Source: Bryoerythrophyllum caledonicum (Eukaryota; Streptophyta; Bryopsida; Pottiales; Pottiaceae). Taken from it: a stretch of DNA of 64,000 bases. Where the stretch lies: assembly GCA_963971425.1 (NCBI GenBank), contig OZ020517.1, positions 622,501-686,500 of the forward strand. The letters are read 5' to 3'. This document shows, in pieces, positions 10,317 through 23,800 of the stretch. The notes under the pieces were generated by a model that saw only the letters and a list, made by a program, of their open reading frames with translations, was not told the origin of the DNA and made no database searches. The translations under genes were made by a program, and so were the position numbers. Each line of letters opens with the position of its first letter. Within the stretch, counting starts at the first letter, position 1.

Positions 10317-11686
10317 TCATAACTTCATCTTATCCGCCCTCTGTCCTTGGTAGTCTCTATGGAGTTGCACGAAAAATCCCACGGTGGGATTAAATGGAGG
10401 TGGATGATTTACCAGTGCCTCTGGCTGCTCCACATCCTCCGTTGTGCTCGTACCTTCCTCCATCTTCCCTTTGGACAAGAGTGGGGGTGTCACCCTCGGT
10501 GCTCCACCGAACACGTCCACGTAGTTCGGTGCGTAGAAGTCCCTCCAGGCCATGATCTCGATGAAATGAGCCGCCTCAAACTCTCCGTAATCCGCCAGTG
10601 GCGCTCCTTCCAGACATCCAAACAAAGCTCTCCACACCATATACGGATTGAAATTGGGGTTACGAGACTTCTGAAGTCCACACCACATGGTGAAGTCCCT
10701 CTTGAAGTCATCGACTTCGATAGTGCCCGTGGCACCCGAAAATCTTCGTACCCCTCTTTCTCCACCTCCATATGGAGAAGCCATCTCCTCCCAATCAAAG
10801 TATGATTGGTAGGGCTTTGTGGATAAAACTGGAACCTGAACCCTCACCTGTGGGCTTTCAAGAAATTCCTCCTCTTCTACCAGTGGCAAAGCACTCTCTT
10901 CTACCTCTTCTGGTTGACCACGATTTTCTAATAACACCCTCTCACTAGCATCTACTGAGAAGGGGGTGTTTCTTCGTGTGAACCCGGGACCCTTCCAGTT
11001 ATCCAGATTGCTACTTAGGTGCTCTACTCGAACAACCGCCAGGCCTCATGGATTCCTCTCATCTCTGGAGCATAAATCGTAGGTGTCACTTCCCAGTCCA
11101 GCAACTCTAAAGTAAGACCATCCCACACACTCGAGGCACGTTCCTGCCACGTGTTGACCTCCCACTGCTAGGTAGTATGGAATAAGAACCCTTCGCTCTC
11201 GAATTCGGTGAAAATAAGGGAAAATGTGGGTAGGTGGATGCCTGAAGAGAAATCTTCTACCTCTATACCATACCTCGATCCAGAATTTCGCAGAACCACG
11301 GCCTTACCTCCAGTTACCAAATCCTCCACCCTGACTTGCCCACGAGCACGGCACAGAAGGGCTGGAATTCCCTCCTTCGTCCAAAGTGAGTGGATCTTTT
11401 GCACCCCACCTAGTGAAGTCCAGTACTTCACTGATTCCGCACTCAGCACTTTCGTACCTGGTTTACACAAACTCTGGGGCCCACTGCGAGATTTGGCTAT
11501 GGGTGAAAGCTCAAAGTCCCCGTGGCTACCACTTGCTGTGGCGGGGGAACCCTTCACTCGTAGGCTTTGCAAACAATCAATCAAGGTTTCCAACACCTCC
11601 CCATCAATTTCCACCTTAGGCCTACTAGTCTTCTCAGGATTCTTAGACTTACCTCTTCCCTCCATAGTCCATAATCTTAGTCCCAA
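10317..11686 (-). pseudogene. gag: Gag N-terminal and capsid-like region, fragmented
   Basis: Two main open stretches. 11168-11686 begins MEGRGKSKNPEKTSRP and encodes a charged N-terminal region. 10317-10937 holds a capsid-like segment with ATGTIEVDDFKRDFTMW, RALFGCLEGAPLADYG and VGFFVQLHRDYQGQRAD, matching the helical retrotransposon gag pattern (gag-fold domain, W and LEG/LRG motifs). Between and after them the frame is interrupted. The start near 11,686 lies about 55 bases inside the E2 insertion point. Confidence 0.6.
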
Positions 11687-11729
11687 ATATTAATGCAAAA
11701 CCATAACCCGTGTTGATAATGTCTCTACA

Positions 11730-11740
11730 ATCTCCAAGCG
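11730..11740. repeat. E2 left target-site duplication (ATCTCCAAGCG)
   Basis: The 11-bp ATCTCCAAGCG directly precedes the left terminal repeat and recurs at 39,640-39,650 directly after the right terminal repeat. A length of 8-11 bp fits Mutator-like elements. Confidence 0.85.
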
Positions 11741-11800
11741 GGAAAAGCTATTTAGTGAGCGGTGAGCGGTGAGCGGTGAGCGGAGAGCGGTAACTTTTCT
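11741..11800 (+). repeat. E2 left terminal inverted repeat with GTGAGCG array
   Basis: GGAAAAGCTATTTA followed by four to five tandem GTGAGCG/GAGCGGT units (11,754-11,792). The mirror image is at 39,585-39,639, and a close relative starts E3 at 53,844. Confidence 0.85.
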
Positions 11801-11834
11801 GTAATTTTGGAAATTTCAGGATTGTGAAGCATAT

Positions 11835-11910
11835 CCTATGACCGTGGTTTTGGTAGTTATTTCAAATGTAATTCAATATTTTAGGGAAAAAATCATGCCT
11901 ATATCCGTGG
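11835..11910. promoter_or_regulatory. Left subterminal motif pair CCTATGACCGTGG
   Basis: CCTATGACCGTGG at 11,835-11,847 and CCTATATCCGTGG at 11,898-11,910. Inverted copies lie near the right end (39,353-39,364 and 39,469-39,481), and direct copies occur inside the E3 left end (53,979-53,991 and 54,061-54,074). The conserved placement suggests transposase-binding sites (inference). Confidence 0.6.
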
Positions 11911-11975
11911 TTCAGGCACTTGGGGGAAATTTCAGAATGCGAGGGTGTAATTATTATAATAAAAAATAGACAGTG

Positions 11976-12240
11976 CAATTTTTTTATTCTTCCATTCTTC
12001 TTCCATTCTATCTTCTTATTTTTTTATTCTTCCAGTCTTCTTCCATTCTATCTTCTCATTTTTTTATTCTTCCATTCTTCTTCCATACTATCTTCTCATT
12101 TTTTTATTCTTCCATTCTTCTTCCATTATTTATTTCTTTATTTTTTATTCTTCCATTCTTCTTCCATTCTTCTTCCATTCTATCTTCTCATTTTATTTTT
12201 CTTCCATTCTTCTTCCACTCTATCTTTTTATTTTTTGTAA
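11976..12240. repeat. Pyrimidine-rich tandem repeat (TTCTTCCATTC type)
   Basis: Imperfect tandem units built from TTATTCTTCCATTCTTCCATTC-like blocks of roughly 30-55 bases. Open frames across it encode only Phe/Leu/Ser runs and are not genes. About 500 bases of A/T-rich sequence with no gene follow, up to 12.78 kb. Confidence 0.8.
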
Positions 12241-12775
12241 TTCTTAAAAATGTATTGGTATTTTATATTTTTCATCTTTTTTTTTTTGGGTTTGTTTTCC
12301 CGTTATTCCCGATTCCCTAGTCTTTGTTTCATATTTTGATCTATATTTTCAACGTCTTTTTTTGTTTTTTTGTTTTTTGGATTTGTTTTAAATTTTGTTA
12401 CATGGATGATGCTATGGTGGATAATGAGGTAGTTTACCTCTATGTCTTATTGAATGGTAGAGTGTAAGAATATTGTATGTGCCACTTAGATGGAACATAG
12501 TAAATAAATTTAAAAATAACATCAAATAATATATATCAATGACGGAGCTATAACTGCAAAATGTAGAGATATACGTTACGTAACCATTGCGTGTACATTT
12601 GAAAATATAGATGACACCTACAAAGGAATAGAAAATGATGACGGTTTTTATGAAGGCATTATAGAATATAATTCACTGTCTACGGAAAATCATGAAGATT
12701 ACCGCACTAAAAGAACACTGAACAATCAAATGCAAAAAAAATTTATTATGTAAGCAATAAGACACAAAATCCAAG

Positions 12776-15700
12776 CTAAGTCATATAATCGAAATCACCA
12801 TTATCAGATAATGCTACAGAGACTTTAGATTCTGTACTATCTGCATCTGAGGAGCCTTCATCCTCAGACTCAACAGCTTCTAAATCAACATACTCTATAC
12901 CACTTAGCAACAACTTCTTAGGTCTAAATGTACGATATGAACCTTCCGCTAATTCATTGGCAACGTCATTTGCGTATGAAGGGAGTTGCCAGGACTTTGG
13001 AGGGCTTGGAAGAACTTAGGGTCGCAAAAAAAAAGGCGGTGAATAGGGTATCTCAAATTACCGCTTCTGCAAATGCAAATGACAACATGTTCATAAAACT
13101 GTTACATATAAAAGCAAGTCAGAAAAGACAATACTAGTAGTAGAAATTGTAGCTATACTCACTTACTAAACCTTGACTTCTTCACGATCTTTTGAACAAC
13201 AATGACTTCGCTATCTAGATCCTCCGAGATGACAGCGTCTCCTGATTTCACTTCTATGGCAGGAGCAGATCGAACTAGAGGAGCGATCAAGGCTTCAAAA
13301 ATTGCTTTATCAGCCTCTAATGCCGCAATGTGACGGTTCACATTGCGGCAGGCATGAATAGAAGCTCTTGCAAATTAAGAAAACAATGAAGTTAGTTTTC
13401 AATCACCATAAAAATTAATTAATATGAAATGGTCAACAATTACTTATTTAAACAAGAAGAGATGTTAAACGTACCCATAGCTGCAGAGCAGTCTAGAACA
13501 ATATCCCCTGGCGAAGAAGATGCCTGAATGAGCATCTGCATAAGGACGACGGATTTTTCACGAGGACCACGCCATGGGGTGGATCCATCCATTAACTGAT
13601 CCTCCCTTGACACCAAGTTCTGGAGGATGTCATCCCATGCCACATCAACCCCGTGACGGTCTAGTGCAGGGATGTGTTGAAAGCAAAATCTGGAAGCACA
13701 CACCCTTGGAATGCTCCTCACAACTAAGGTTATCCCAAACCTCATGGTCTGCAGATTACAAAAACAGTGAATCAGTTTACTAACAAAAGAAGATAAAAAT
13801 CATTAAGCACATTCCAGCAAATGAAATGGAAGAGAAGGAACACAAACTGGATCTCTAAAACTGCCGTAGCTATCTCAAATTCCGTCTCAGCCAATTCGCT
13901 ACAACCGAATGTAACATCAGCCAGGGCCTAGTCAAATTTCAACGACACGTTCAACGACTAGCATGCACATACACACTATCCAGCCATTGCATGTACATAG
14001 ATTCACATCAGCCATCAGTGGCACATATTATCACAGACTCGAATTTTCACAAGCTCTTTGATTGTCAACTATGGTGTGCTCATACTTAGAAAATCAGTCA
14101 CGGCATTCATATTCCATCACATACTATCACAACAGCACATATTATCACAAATCCACATTATAACTAATCATGGCTACATGCAAATGTGATTACAAATAAT
14201 TAATTGCAGTATATACCGAGTAATGGACATCCGTCTGCACATAGTTTGCATGGCATAGAATATGTGGAATAGCTAACGAGACAAAACATAAGATACATCT
14301 ATCAATCAAATTAGCAATAAGCCATATCATAAAATGAACTCACAGTCAAGGCATGATTAATTGGGGACGTCAGGTGAAGCTTGTTCATCCCCTACCACTC
14401 CTTGCGAACAGAAAATCCATACGTGGAACAGTACCCAAGAATGTTTGACTTCGTAGTCATTCGAAAAGGATGGAACAAAATTATCGCCCCATCGTCTTGG
14501 AGGTGATGGTCTGCGAAATCAAAGATTGTTTGAAACCAATCCTCAGATTCTTTGTTCCAGGCGGGAACAGACGAAGGTGGATTCAAAATTCCTGGGACAG
14601 GAAGGCCCTTTGGAAGATCTCCAAGAATCAAGTCCACACAGGGTACTTCCGCAGCAGATCCCTTACAGCGTCGGGCTTTGATACTTGAGTGCTGCGCATG
14701 AAGAAACAATATTGAGAGCGTGAAAAAACTTAGACAAATCTTTAAAAGCATGCACAAATTTCATGACTTGGGGCTATGAAATATTAATAGAAGAAAATCA
14801 TCAAATGTAATCAAATAAACCACATGTCAACAGTAAGAAACTGGTTAATGACTTAAGGAAGTAGTCAAAAATTCTACCGAACAGAAGCTCATATGTACAA
14901 CAATTTTAAACACCAAGCAATGAAAACTAGTCTCTCAAATATAAAGAGAAAGCCAGGTTTCGTTCTGATAGATAAACAGCTAAAATGGAAACTGTCCAAC
15001 TAAAATGGCTACTGAATTTGACTAAGACTTGACAAAGGAAATTTGATTAGATTTAATACAGCAGAACACAGCCCTGAGGGTAGAACTGGTGGAGGTCCAT
15101 ATTGCAGCAAGTCTATTAACCCGGTTCAGAATCTGATATCGTAAAAAAAAAAAAAAAAAACAGTCCTCAAATCCAAGGTCTCTGTACTGAAACTGAAACT
15201 ACGAGCTACGAATCTGGCACATCTAAAATGTAGTTCAGAACTGATCAATTTGGACTTGCACATGAATTGCTGATTATTATGACTCAGATTCTGAGTATAT
15301 TTCAGAGTTGGTTAGCTTGATTTGAGCATCGCGAGGATCAGTAAGGTCATTGGACTTGACAACTAACAATTTATGCTTCGCATCTTTGAAAATATAATTA
15401 AATGAAATCTTCAACAAAGCAAAGCAGATGTACAGGGTACTACCTTGGAAATGAAGCTCTTTAACTCGTCAAATAAAGGACTCAAGCTGCCCGTGTCGCC
15501 ACCAAGGACTTCCTCTAGTGAGAAGTTTTTAATCCATTCCCCAACTTGGCCATCATGCTCCTCAGCCGATGTGAATACAGGGATTCCTTGGCTTAACTGC
15601 TCGTAGGAGGAATCGCGTTTGGTTCCTCTAGACTGAGTTGGAGCATGAGAACAAGAGTCATAAGTAGGACTAGGCGCAGGTGGGCTCTTACCTTCTGGCT

Positions 15701-18700
15701 CTGGAGGGGGGTTCATCTTCTTTTTCCCCCTCATGTTAGTCTTCTCCAGAGACTTCTGAAGTTTCTCCATCTCTTTCTGAGCCGCTTTATCCTCTGCTTC
15801 CTTCATCCTAAGCGCTTTCTTCCTATCTTCCTCTAGACGTCGCGAGAGGGCCTTTGCCCTCTCGTGCTCGTCTTCTATGCCCTGTAAATCAACCATCTCA
15901 ACACTCCAACTGCCTCCCTTGACTTCCTAAGTTCAGTTTCAAAGGAAGGAGTGAAACTAGGAGCACAGTCGAGGTACCATCCACCTCCTGTGAGATGTGA
16001 GGTTGACCAAGTCCGCTGTTGATTTGCTGAGAACATGCACGTTGTGTTCGACTTGTCAAGCCATGCAGAGAGAAATATGGGGAGATCTTCTTTTGTTATT
16101 GCTCCTTTTGCAAGGAGATCGTACTTGAAATACCTGCAGGTAAAAAACAGCTCATCATTATATACGGTGCAATAGGAATACCTGTCATGTGAAAATCCAA
16201 ATCACTATGCCAAATATAAGAATACTAGTAGATAAAGAAGAAAACTCACCGAAAGAGGACTCTTCGCACAATCAAGTTAGTCCCACTGAAACCCACAAAT
16301 TCGAGAGTTTTGTTAAAAGCCTCCTGCCCTCTGAAGAAGGTAGGGAACGCATTGTCCCATAGTTTCATTCTACAGTCCTTGATGTATGCAGCCAAGGTCA
16401 AGGGCTCGCTCGGTATTTCAAAGTTGATAGCTAGTCTGTCTTGGCGCAAAGTGTCTTCAAAGAGAATGGATGCCTGATCGGAAATCTGTCGAAACAGATT
16501 GAGCAAGGCCGAGTTCAAGACTGAGAACATAATCGACATAATCATTGGAATCAGAGTGAGCAAGACCGGGATCAGATTGAGAACAAAACCGACTTATTGA
16601 ATGAATTCATAGTGAGCAAGACCAAAAAGATGACCATGATCAAGATCGAGAGCAAGACAGTATTACTGTAACTGCTCAAATCAAGTCATGTAGAACTAAA
16701 GGGTACATAGAGGGTTATGTACTCACTCCGGCCCAAAAACATGCCCTGGCTAGGAATGCATGTAATTTCTCCTCGTTGGTAGGCTTGGTTGGCAGTTTGC
16801 GGGCTTCACGTGTTGAGGCAGAGGAATTGAAATACTCCAACAACTTGATTTTAAATGCCGGTGATGCTTTTGCAGTAGCGATCAACTGCAATTTCTCTAA
16901 GTTGAGCTCCGGTGTAATTGAATTTAGGGTATAGTGACGCTCAATCTGTGAACCGTAGAGCAATATATTAGAATCATGAAATATATTTAATTACTTGAAG
17001 GATGAAAAATGGGCCTTATAGTAGTGGACATACCTCCCGAAGCCATCCCTCGGTCAACTCTGAGTTTGCCACACAAACTAGTTTTGACATTTTCTTATGA
17101 AGTGCCTCGGCTCTCTTTGAAGCAGCAAACTTCGTTGCGGCTGCTTTTTCAGCAGCCGACACCTCTCCATCCGTTTGCTCAACAAGTTGACGAACACCCT
17201 CATCTGCCGCGAGTCCGAGTTCGTGCTGCAAAGGGATTTCCTTAGTTAGTTTGTCAACAGACAACTGCAACATATAAGGAATTCTGATTACGATAGTAAA
17301 CATAGAGAAAAAAAGTATTTGTAGCCAATATCAGAAGCCTATTCGAATCACATTCCCTGTATTCACAATGAACAAGATCAATGCATCGGAGAACATTTAA
17401 ATAAACAAATAATACCAGCAATAATATGTAGTAGTCAAAACTATCATGCAAAGTACCTAAGTGAGCCATACCATACGGACTTGGATCTCTAGAATCAGAT
17501 GTCGCAGAATAACAGTTCTTTGAGTAATCGAATTAGCAAGCATCAACATCAGATCACGAAGCATCATTGTCGGACTCAAATATGAAGTGTCAGAAAATAA
17601 CGACATCGAATACGAGCAATAAAATGTTCAAATGGATAAGAACGAGGAGATTCGCTCAGAGCTGAATTTTCGATCGCCAAAGGTATGGTATGGACTAGAG
17701 ACAGAACTTATAGAATTTGGCTAAACTAAGAACAACACAAGCGATGCTACGAAGACCTTTTCACATGAGCCGAGTAGCTAGTCCGAGATGCGAAACCTCA
17801 GTGATCCGTTAGCCATCAGTGGTTGTGAGCATAGTTAACCTGGTCTGTCAGAAAAAGAAAATAACCCGGCTCGGCTTACGGATCCAGCTTCTAGGTACTG
17901 CTGCAATTCTAGCTGCTGCTCTTGAACAGGGGAGACAAGAATATCGTTAAACTATGTCTCGGTACCGAGAGTCACTTTGAACTCTCTAAGCAGTGTACAG
18001 ATGCGGTCTACAGAATGATCATGATTTTAAACACACTCTCAGGTACTGTATTCCCGCCAATGTAGCTCCCTTAGACTCACAGACTTGTAGATATCAATGA
18101 CGACTCATCTAAGATTCTGTGGTTGAATTCAGGTGTGGGAGAAGAGGACTACAAGAATTGTGTAAAGAAGACTGTAACAACTGAGAAAACTGAGAGAGAG
18201 TCGGAAACTGATTTGATATTGTGAGTGGCCAAAGTGGGCCCTCACTTTTTTTTCTTTGTTTTTTTCGAGTTTTTGATAGTATTGACCCAATTTTAGTTAA
18301 AGTAGTAGTCAATCCATCTACTAGAGTCAAATTCCTAGAGTAATAAACTTAGTGCCATGATGTCACACTACGGTTCGTATTTTTCCTCTTCCCTACTAAT
18401 ATGCTTGAAAGTGTAGTGGAAGTGGAGTGGGAATGAAGAGAAAGATAAAAAAGGGAAAAAAAGGTCCTTGGAAAATGACTAAAAATTGAGAAATGGGACA
18501 AAAATTATGGAAAAAATTGAGAGAGTGTCTCCTAGCAGGTAGAAGTAGTGGTAAAATTTCTAGAATTTTCCGAGTTGAATTACTATTTAATTCTAGGGGT
18601 TGACTAGTTAGTCGACGGGTTGACCACTCGGAAAAAATACTTAATGAACTCCAAAAATGCTAGGAAAATTTGTGTAGACTAATTAGGGTGCTAGGAGTCC

Positions 18701-20774
18701 AGCTATGTGGTTAGTTTTTGAAGTTATAAGTAAATTGCAAATCATCAGTAGATAGTAGTAGATCTAGGGTAATGGTCGTTAAAAGATCAAAAGGAAAAGA
18801 AAAAAAGGGGAAGAAAAGAAAAGAAGGTGGTTGGGTGTGCTTCCCCATGCACATGCCACATGACAATTCTTGCCACCATGGAATTAATTTTAGGGAGGCT
18901 TGTCAGGAGCAAAGCGGCGAGTTAATGCTAGTAATAAACTAAAAACATGCAAAAACGGCTGTAAGTGGCCAATCCTGCACTTCTGTGAGAGGTCATGGGC
19001 TGCCTCATTTAAACTAAGCCAGTCTTGTCGGGGAAGAAAAACGAGAAAGACCAAAAGAAAAAGAAAAAAAAAAGAAAAAAAGGAGAACCAGCCAGGCTGA
19101 GTCGCTGGCGAGAGAGCTGGGGTCACGGGATTTTCGGGGGGCCGTTTTTGGAGCGAGGAGGAGCTCCTGCGAGCAGGAGAGAGGGCTGGAGCTCTCGTTT
19201 TTTGCTAGGGGTTGGGTTTGTTTTGTTTGGTGGTTGGTGGTGTGTGCGCCCTGGGCGCGAGGGAGAGCTGGCCTCTCTGTTTTTTTTTTCTTTCTTGGAA
19301 GAGCTCTGTGGGGAGAGGCGCGCTCTGAGCGCGTGAAGGAGGTCTCGTGTTCGGGGAGCTGGAGGAGGAGCTCCGGCGCGAGAGAAGAGCTGGACTCTTC
19401 TGTTTTTTTTCTTCTTCGTTTTTCCTGTGCGAGGCTCCTGTGCGAGGAGAGTCTCTCGTCTTTGTGGTGAGCGCACCGGCTGCGCGCGAGGAGGGTCTGC
19501 GCCTGCCTGCGCGAGGATGTCTCGTGTTCGGGGAGCTGGAGGGTGAGCTCCGGCGCGAGAGAAGAGCTGGACTCTTCTGTTTTTGTGTGTGTGCGCGGGG
19601 ATCGGAGCTGGGGCTTGCACGAGCTGGGCTCTGTTCCGGAAGGCTGCTCGGCGAGGGGCGCACCTGTGCGCGCAAGGGTCTGTGATTGTGATCACGAGGT
19701 CTGGCTCTGAGCTCCGGCGCGAGAGAAGAGCTGGACTCTTCTGTTTTTGTGTATGTGCGCGGGGATCGGAGCTGGGGCTTGCACGAGCTGGGCTCTGTTC
19801 CGGAAGGCTGCTCGGCGAGGGGCGCACCTGTGCGCGCAAGGGTCCGTGATTGTGATCACGAGGTCTGGCTCTGAGCACGGGAGAGAGAGCCGTGTTTTCT
19901 TTTTTTTTGTGGTTTTGAGAGAGCGCGCTGGAGTGCTCCTGCGGTGGGAGCTTCGGTGTGGAGGCGCTGTTGAAGGTCGGCGTTGGTGATCGTGGAGCCG
20001 TGTGTGCGCGCGGTGGTGTGAAGGTGCCGCGAGCTGAGAAGACTCGAGCTGGAGGATCCAGGCGAGAAGAGGCTGCGGCGCTCGGACCAGGGAGTATTTC
20101 CTGGGTGAAGCTACCTTCCCTAATTCCTACCTGCATGCGGTCGTTGCGGTTTCCTTCTTGTGTTGATTGAATTTGTGGGATCTCTAAACTTGTGCGGAAG
20201 CGCTGGAGGATTTTTTTTGACATTAGGGTTCCAAAACTTGGTGATGATTGCTCGCTGGCCGATGCAAGAATGCTGATGCTTGTAAGTTGGTGCTTGCTGG
20301 AATCGTTGAGAATTTGGTGAATGGTGTTCCCAATTGAATGATGTGTGAGCTCATGAGGGAGCTGTGAATACTTGTTGTGGTTGTTGGGTCGCCGCTGTCC
20401 GTCTGTATGTGGCAGTCCTCAAGGTCTGGTTGGACATTCTGAGGAGTCCATCGTCAAGAGCACGAAAAACTAATAAGATTAGAAGTTGAAAACGCTCAAT
20501 TCGGAGTTAATCCTAGGAAGTTAAGATGTTTTAAAAAAAAAAAAAACAAAACCTGGGACTCACAGGGACTGTCTGCTGCGACTGCTGGTGGAGGCCGGTA
20601 TCAATCTCAAATTAGGTATTTAGTGTTTTAACCAAGTTGGAATTGAGCTGGTGATCATTTTAAGAGGAAATTTTTTGGTATTCGGAGTCCCGAATCAATA
20701 GATAAAGGCTGCCGAAGTTGCTGCTCCAACCAGGGTCTGGATCAGGCCTGATCAGCTGACCTAAACTAAAAAAA

Positions 20775-20808
<34 letters not shown>

Positions 20809-23800
20809 CAACAAAAAATTAAAATAAATAAATAAATAAAGAATAAGTAATAATAATCATAATAACTAATAGCCATAATAATTAGATAACAATTAATTAA
20901 TTAACTATTCATACCTATCTAATTTATCCAGAGTTAAGCCTTTAAATACCAAGGAGGGTTAATCGAGTTCACTTAACTGGATTAAGATAATAGTACTATT
21001 GATTTCTAAATATATAAATGGATATGCCAAGATCCAAATCCAGTAGAAATTAGGGTTTACAGTTAAGCATAAGGAATGGTAAGTGGTGTAACAATAGGAC
21101 CTCGTAGGTTTAAAAATGGATTCTCTTAGGGGGTTTATTTTTGGGCTTACATTTGGTGCGTCTGCCGGGAGGAGCTTTTGTTTGGTTCATTGCTTGGAAG
21201 GTGTTTGTCTTACTGCTGGATTGCTAAATTTAGGGTTTCTAGGGTTCTGAATGGTCTATTTCTGACCTAAACCGTGAATGGAGTGGTTTTTGCCACATAT
21301 GGGGAGTGGAGTGCGCTATTGCTTGAGGTAAGTTGCTGAACTACTTTTGTGCATATATCCTTGTATGAAGTGTTTTGTCCAAGTTGTAATGGAGGTGGGG
21401 AGTTAGAAGGGTGTGTGGAATTCCCGACCTCCTAACACAAGCACATTGTGTTAGGCGGACCACCTTCTAACTCTTGTGCTTTGGTTGAGTTAGGGGGCTT
21501 AGGGGTGAAAGGTTGAGGCCCTCCCACGATTGCTTGAAAGTAATCAGTGAGCTTCTAAGCCAAAGAGGGAAGGTGCATGTGCCCGGGCATGGGACAAGGG
21601 CGCCCTTCCCTTCCCCCCCGAACTTGATCTACCACCAAGGTAAGAGCAACTTGCGTGCTATCAATAGCCTTGGTTATTGAATGGGATGAATGTTGCATAC
21701 ATGGAATGATATGCATGTTGAAGGGGTCGTGAGGAAGGAGCACGGCATAAGGTGAGTACACGAACCTTCCTCACTACACCAAATCCTACACTAGGCACTT
21801 AGATTCGCTTAGGGATCGAACAGGGATGGTGAAATTGCAGCCAGGTACGTTCTCCCCTTCTTAATGAACAAATTGTGATGAACCAATGAAGGATTTTTCG
21901 TACATGTTGGTGTCGTTTCTCTTAAGTTGGTGATGCCATCCCTTGGAGAGAATTTGGGGATACCTTGATACCGAGGAGAAACCTCCAAGTAGGTGGTCAG
22001 CCCAACTAAGAGTCTGTATCGTATGGGGCATAGTGGGTGTACCTCGTCCGGAGGTTAGCCCCACATGTAACCTTCTGTTTTGTTTACTTCCCAGCATGGG
22101 GGAGTTTGGGAGAAACTTGGAATCATTGTAAGTCAATTATTGGTGTTTACGAAATGTCTTCACATAGGTCTAGAGAACTAAGAACGGCAACTTAATCGTT
22201 AGATGAGCCCTGTGACTCGATCTGGAAGATGTTATAGACCGCTTCCCCTTCCCCTAATTTCTACTACTCCAACTTCATTTCCCAATCCTGAGACATTAGA
22301 AGGAGGTCCTAGTACAAGAACCAACTCGGGAGGCCCAAAAGACCGTATAACCGTTGAGGAATCAAGCTTTAGGTCTTCCTCCTCTCCTCACTCTTCCCCT
22401 CTTCCTAGTCCTGGTGACATGGAAGATCCAATTGTCAACCCACCCCTAAACCCCTTGGTTCAACCAAGGGGTTTGCCTATTGTAGTTCCTGAAGGGCTTC
22501 AAGCTGCCCCTATGCCCCCAAATCTTCCTAGTTTCAAGGGAACTAGGGATGAGGATCCCTCGATGCATGTGGAGCGGTTTATAGAGTTATTGACTACGTG
22601 TTTGATAACCGACAACCGTTACTACTTGGTGTGGTTTCCAACCACACTCAAGGAATCGGCTTACGAATGGTACCGCAATCATGCGGCATCCACCTTCCGT
22701 GATTGGGATGGCCTCATGAGGTCATTCTTGGAACAATACAGACCCGAAGTAGGCCAGAGTGCAGCCTTGACAGCCTTGGCAAGCTTTAGACAAGGGAAGG
22801 ATGAGGATATTTCATCCTACATCCGTAGGTTTGAACAAGTTGTCACCCGGTTCGTGGGTGATTTGCTCACGGATGATACCTTGAGACACTTTTTCCTTCA
22901 GGGGTTTTATCTAGAGAAAACGATACGGGAAATCCTCCAGACAAGGCCCACCACCTTAGAGGAAGCTAAGGAGGCAGCTAGGACCGTGGCAGCGGTGGCA
23001 ACAGAACACGAGAAACTATGGAGGAAGGAGAATGAGAGCATTCCTAGCTTTATTCCCATCCATGCCCGGGAGAAGTCAGACTCAGTTGAACCTCCACCTG
23101 GCCCAACAGTGTATTCTCCACCTGTGGTGAATACTATTCCTCTTAATGTCAGGCCCCCCGTTCCTCTACCCGCTCTTACATATGGACCCACTTGGCGTCA
23201 CGAGATGAAGAAGGAGATCCACGACGCTCAGCAAGGGTTCCAAGACCAACTCCAACAACAATTGAGGGCAATGACAGATCAGATGGCTCTTCTACTCAGG
23301 AACCAGAACCCTAATGCCCCACCTCCTCAGATAGAGTCAGGTAGGCATTCTTCTGGTATGTGGTGCACTTCATGCGGCGAGAATGGTCACACCATGCAGT
23401 TTTGTACCACCTTCCCACACCATTCAAACGTCTATCAACCCCCACACCGGAATCAACCACCTAACCGTGGTCAAGGTCTGAGGTCCCAGCCTCGTTGGGA
23501 GATCTGCCAATCCTGTGGAAGAAGACATCCACCTGGGAGTTGTTGGTTGGAAAATGGGGTAGTGTGTGGGAATTGCGGTGGTAATCATCCCACAATTAGA
23601 TGTAGGGAGAAGGACAAAGTCATTCCTATGAGGCCAATGAGAGGGAATTTTGCCCAACAAGCCATGGATAACCAGAGAGGGGCTCGAAACTCTTCGAATG
23701 ACAATAGTCTCCATCCTCCCAACATGTACTATGATTATAATAATCATCGTCAAAACCACCAACCTCCCCAAGGCTTACAAACCCAACACGGTTTTATGCC

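Larger units (their letters stand above)
4948..11740 (-). mobile_element. Retrotransposon A: Ty3/gypsy element encoding a cytosine-5 DNA methyltransferase
   Basis: Read on the minus strand the order is gag, zinc knuckles, aspartic protease, cytosine-5 DNA methyltransferase, reverse transcriptase, RNase H and the integrase HHCC zinc-binding region. The element stops inside integrase at 4.95 kb. Its 5' end continues beyond the E2 insertion, from 39,651 onward. Protease-RT-RNase H-integrase is the Ty3/gypsy order, with the methyltransferase inserted between protease and RT. Several stops and frameshifts break gag and pol, so this copy is inactive, but the methyltransferase segment is one uninterrupted 1.9-kb ORF. 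Confidence 0.88.

Noticed and set aside
11920..12320. Phe/Leu/Ser-rich ORFs that look like membrane proteins
   Set aside because: Translation of a TTCTTCCATTC tandem repeat in two frames; no start context or homology.
13172..14697. Active N6-adenine methyltransferase
   Set aside because: DPPY and the Gly-rich motif I are lost, and a stop codon interrupts the E2 copy.
19123..20223. 366-codon minus-strand ORF (and its copy at 27,338-28,275) rich in Arg, Pro and Ser
   Set aside because: It lies inside the LTRs of retrotransposon B, is made of simple G-rich/C-rich repeats and is a compositional artefact.
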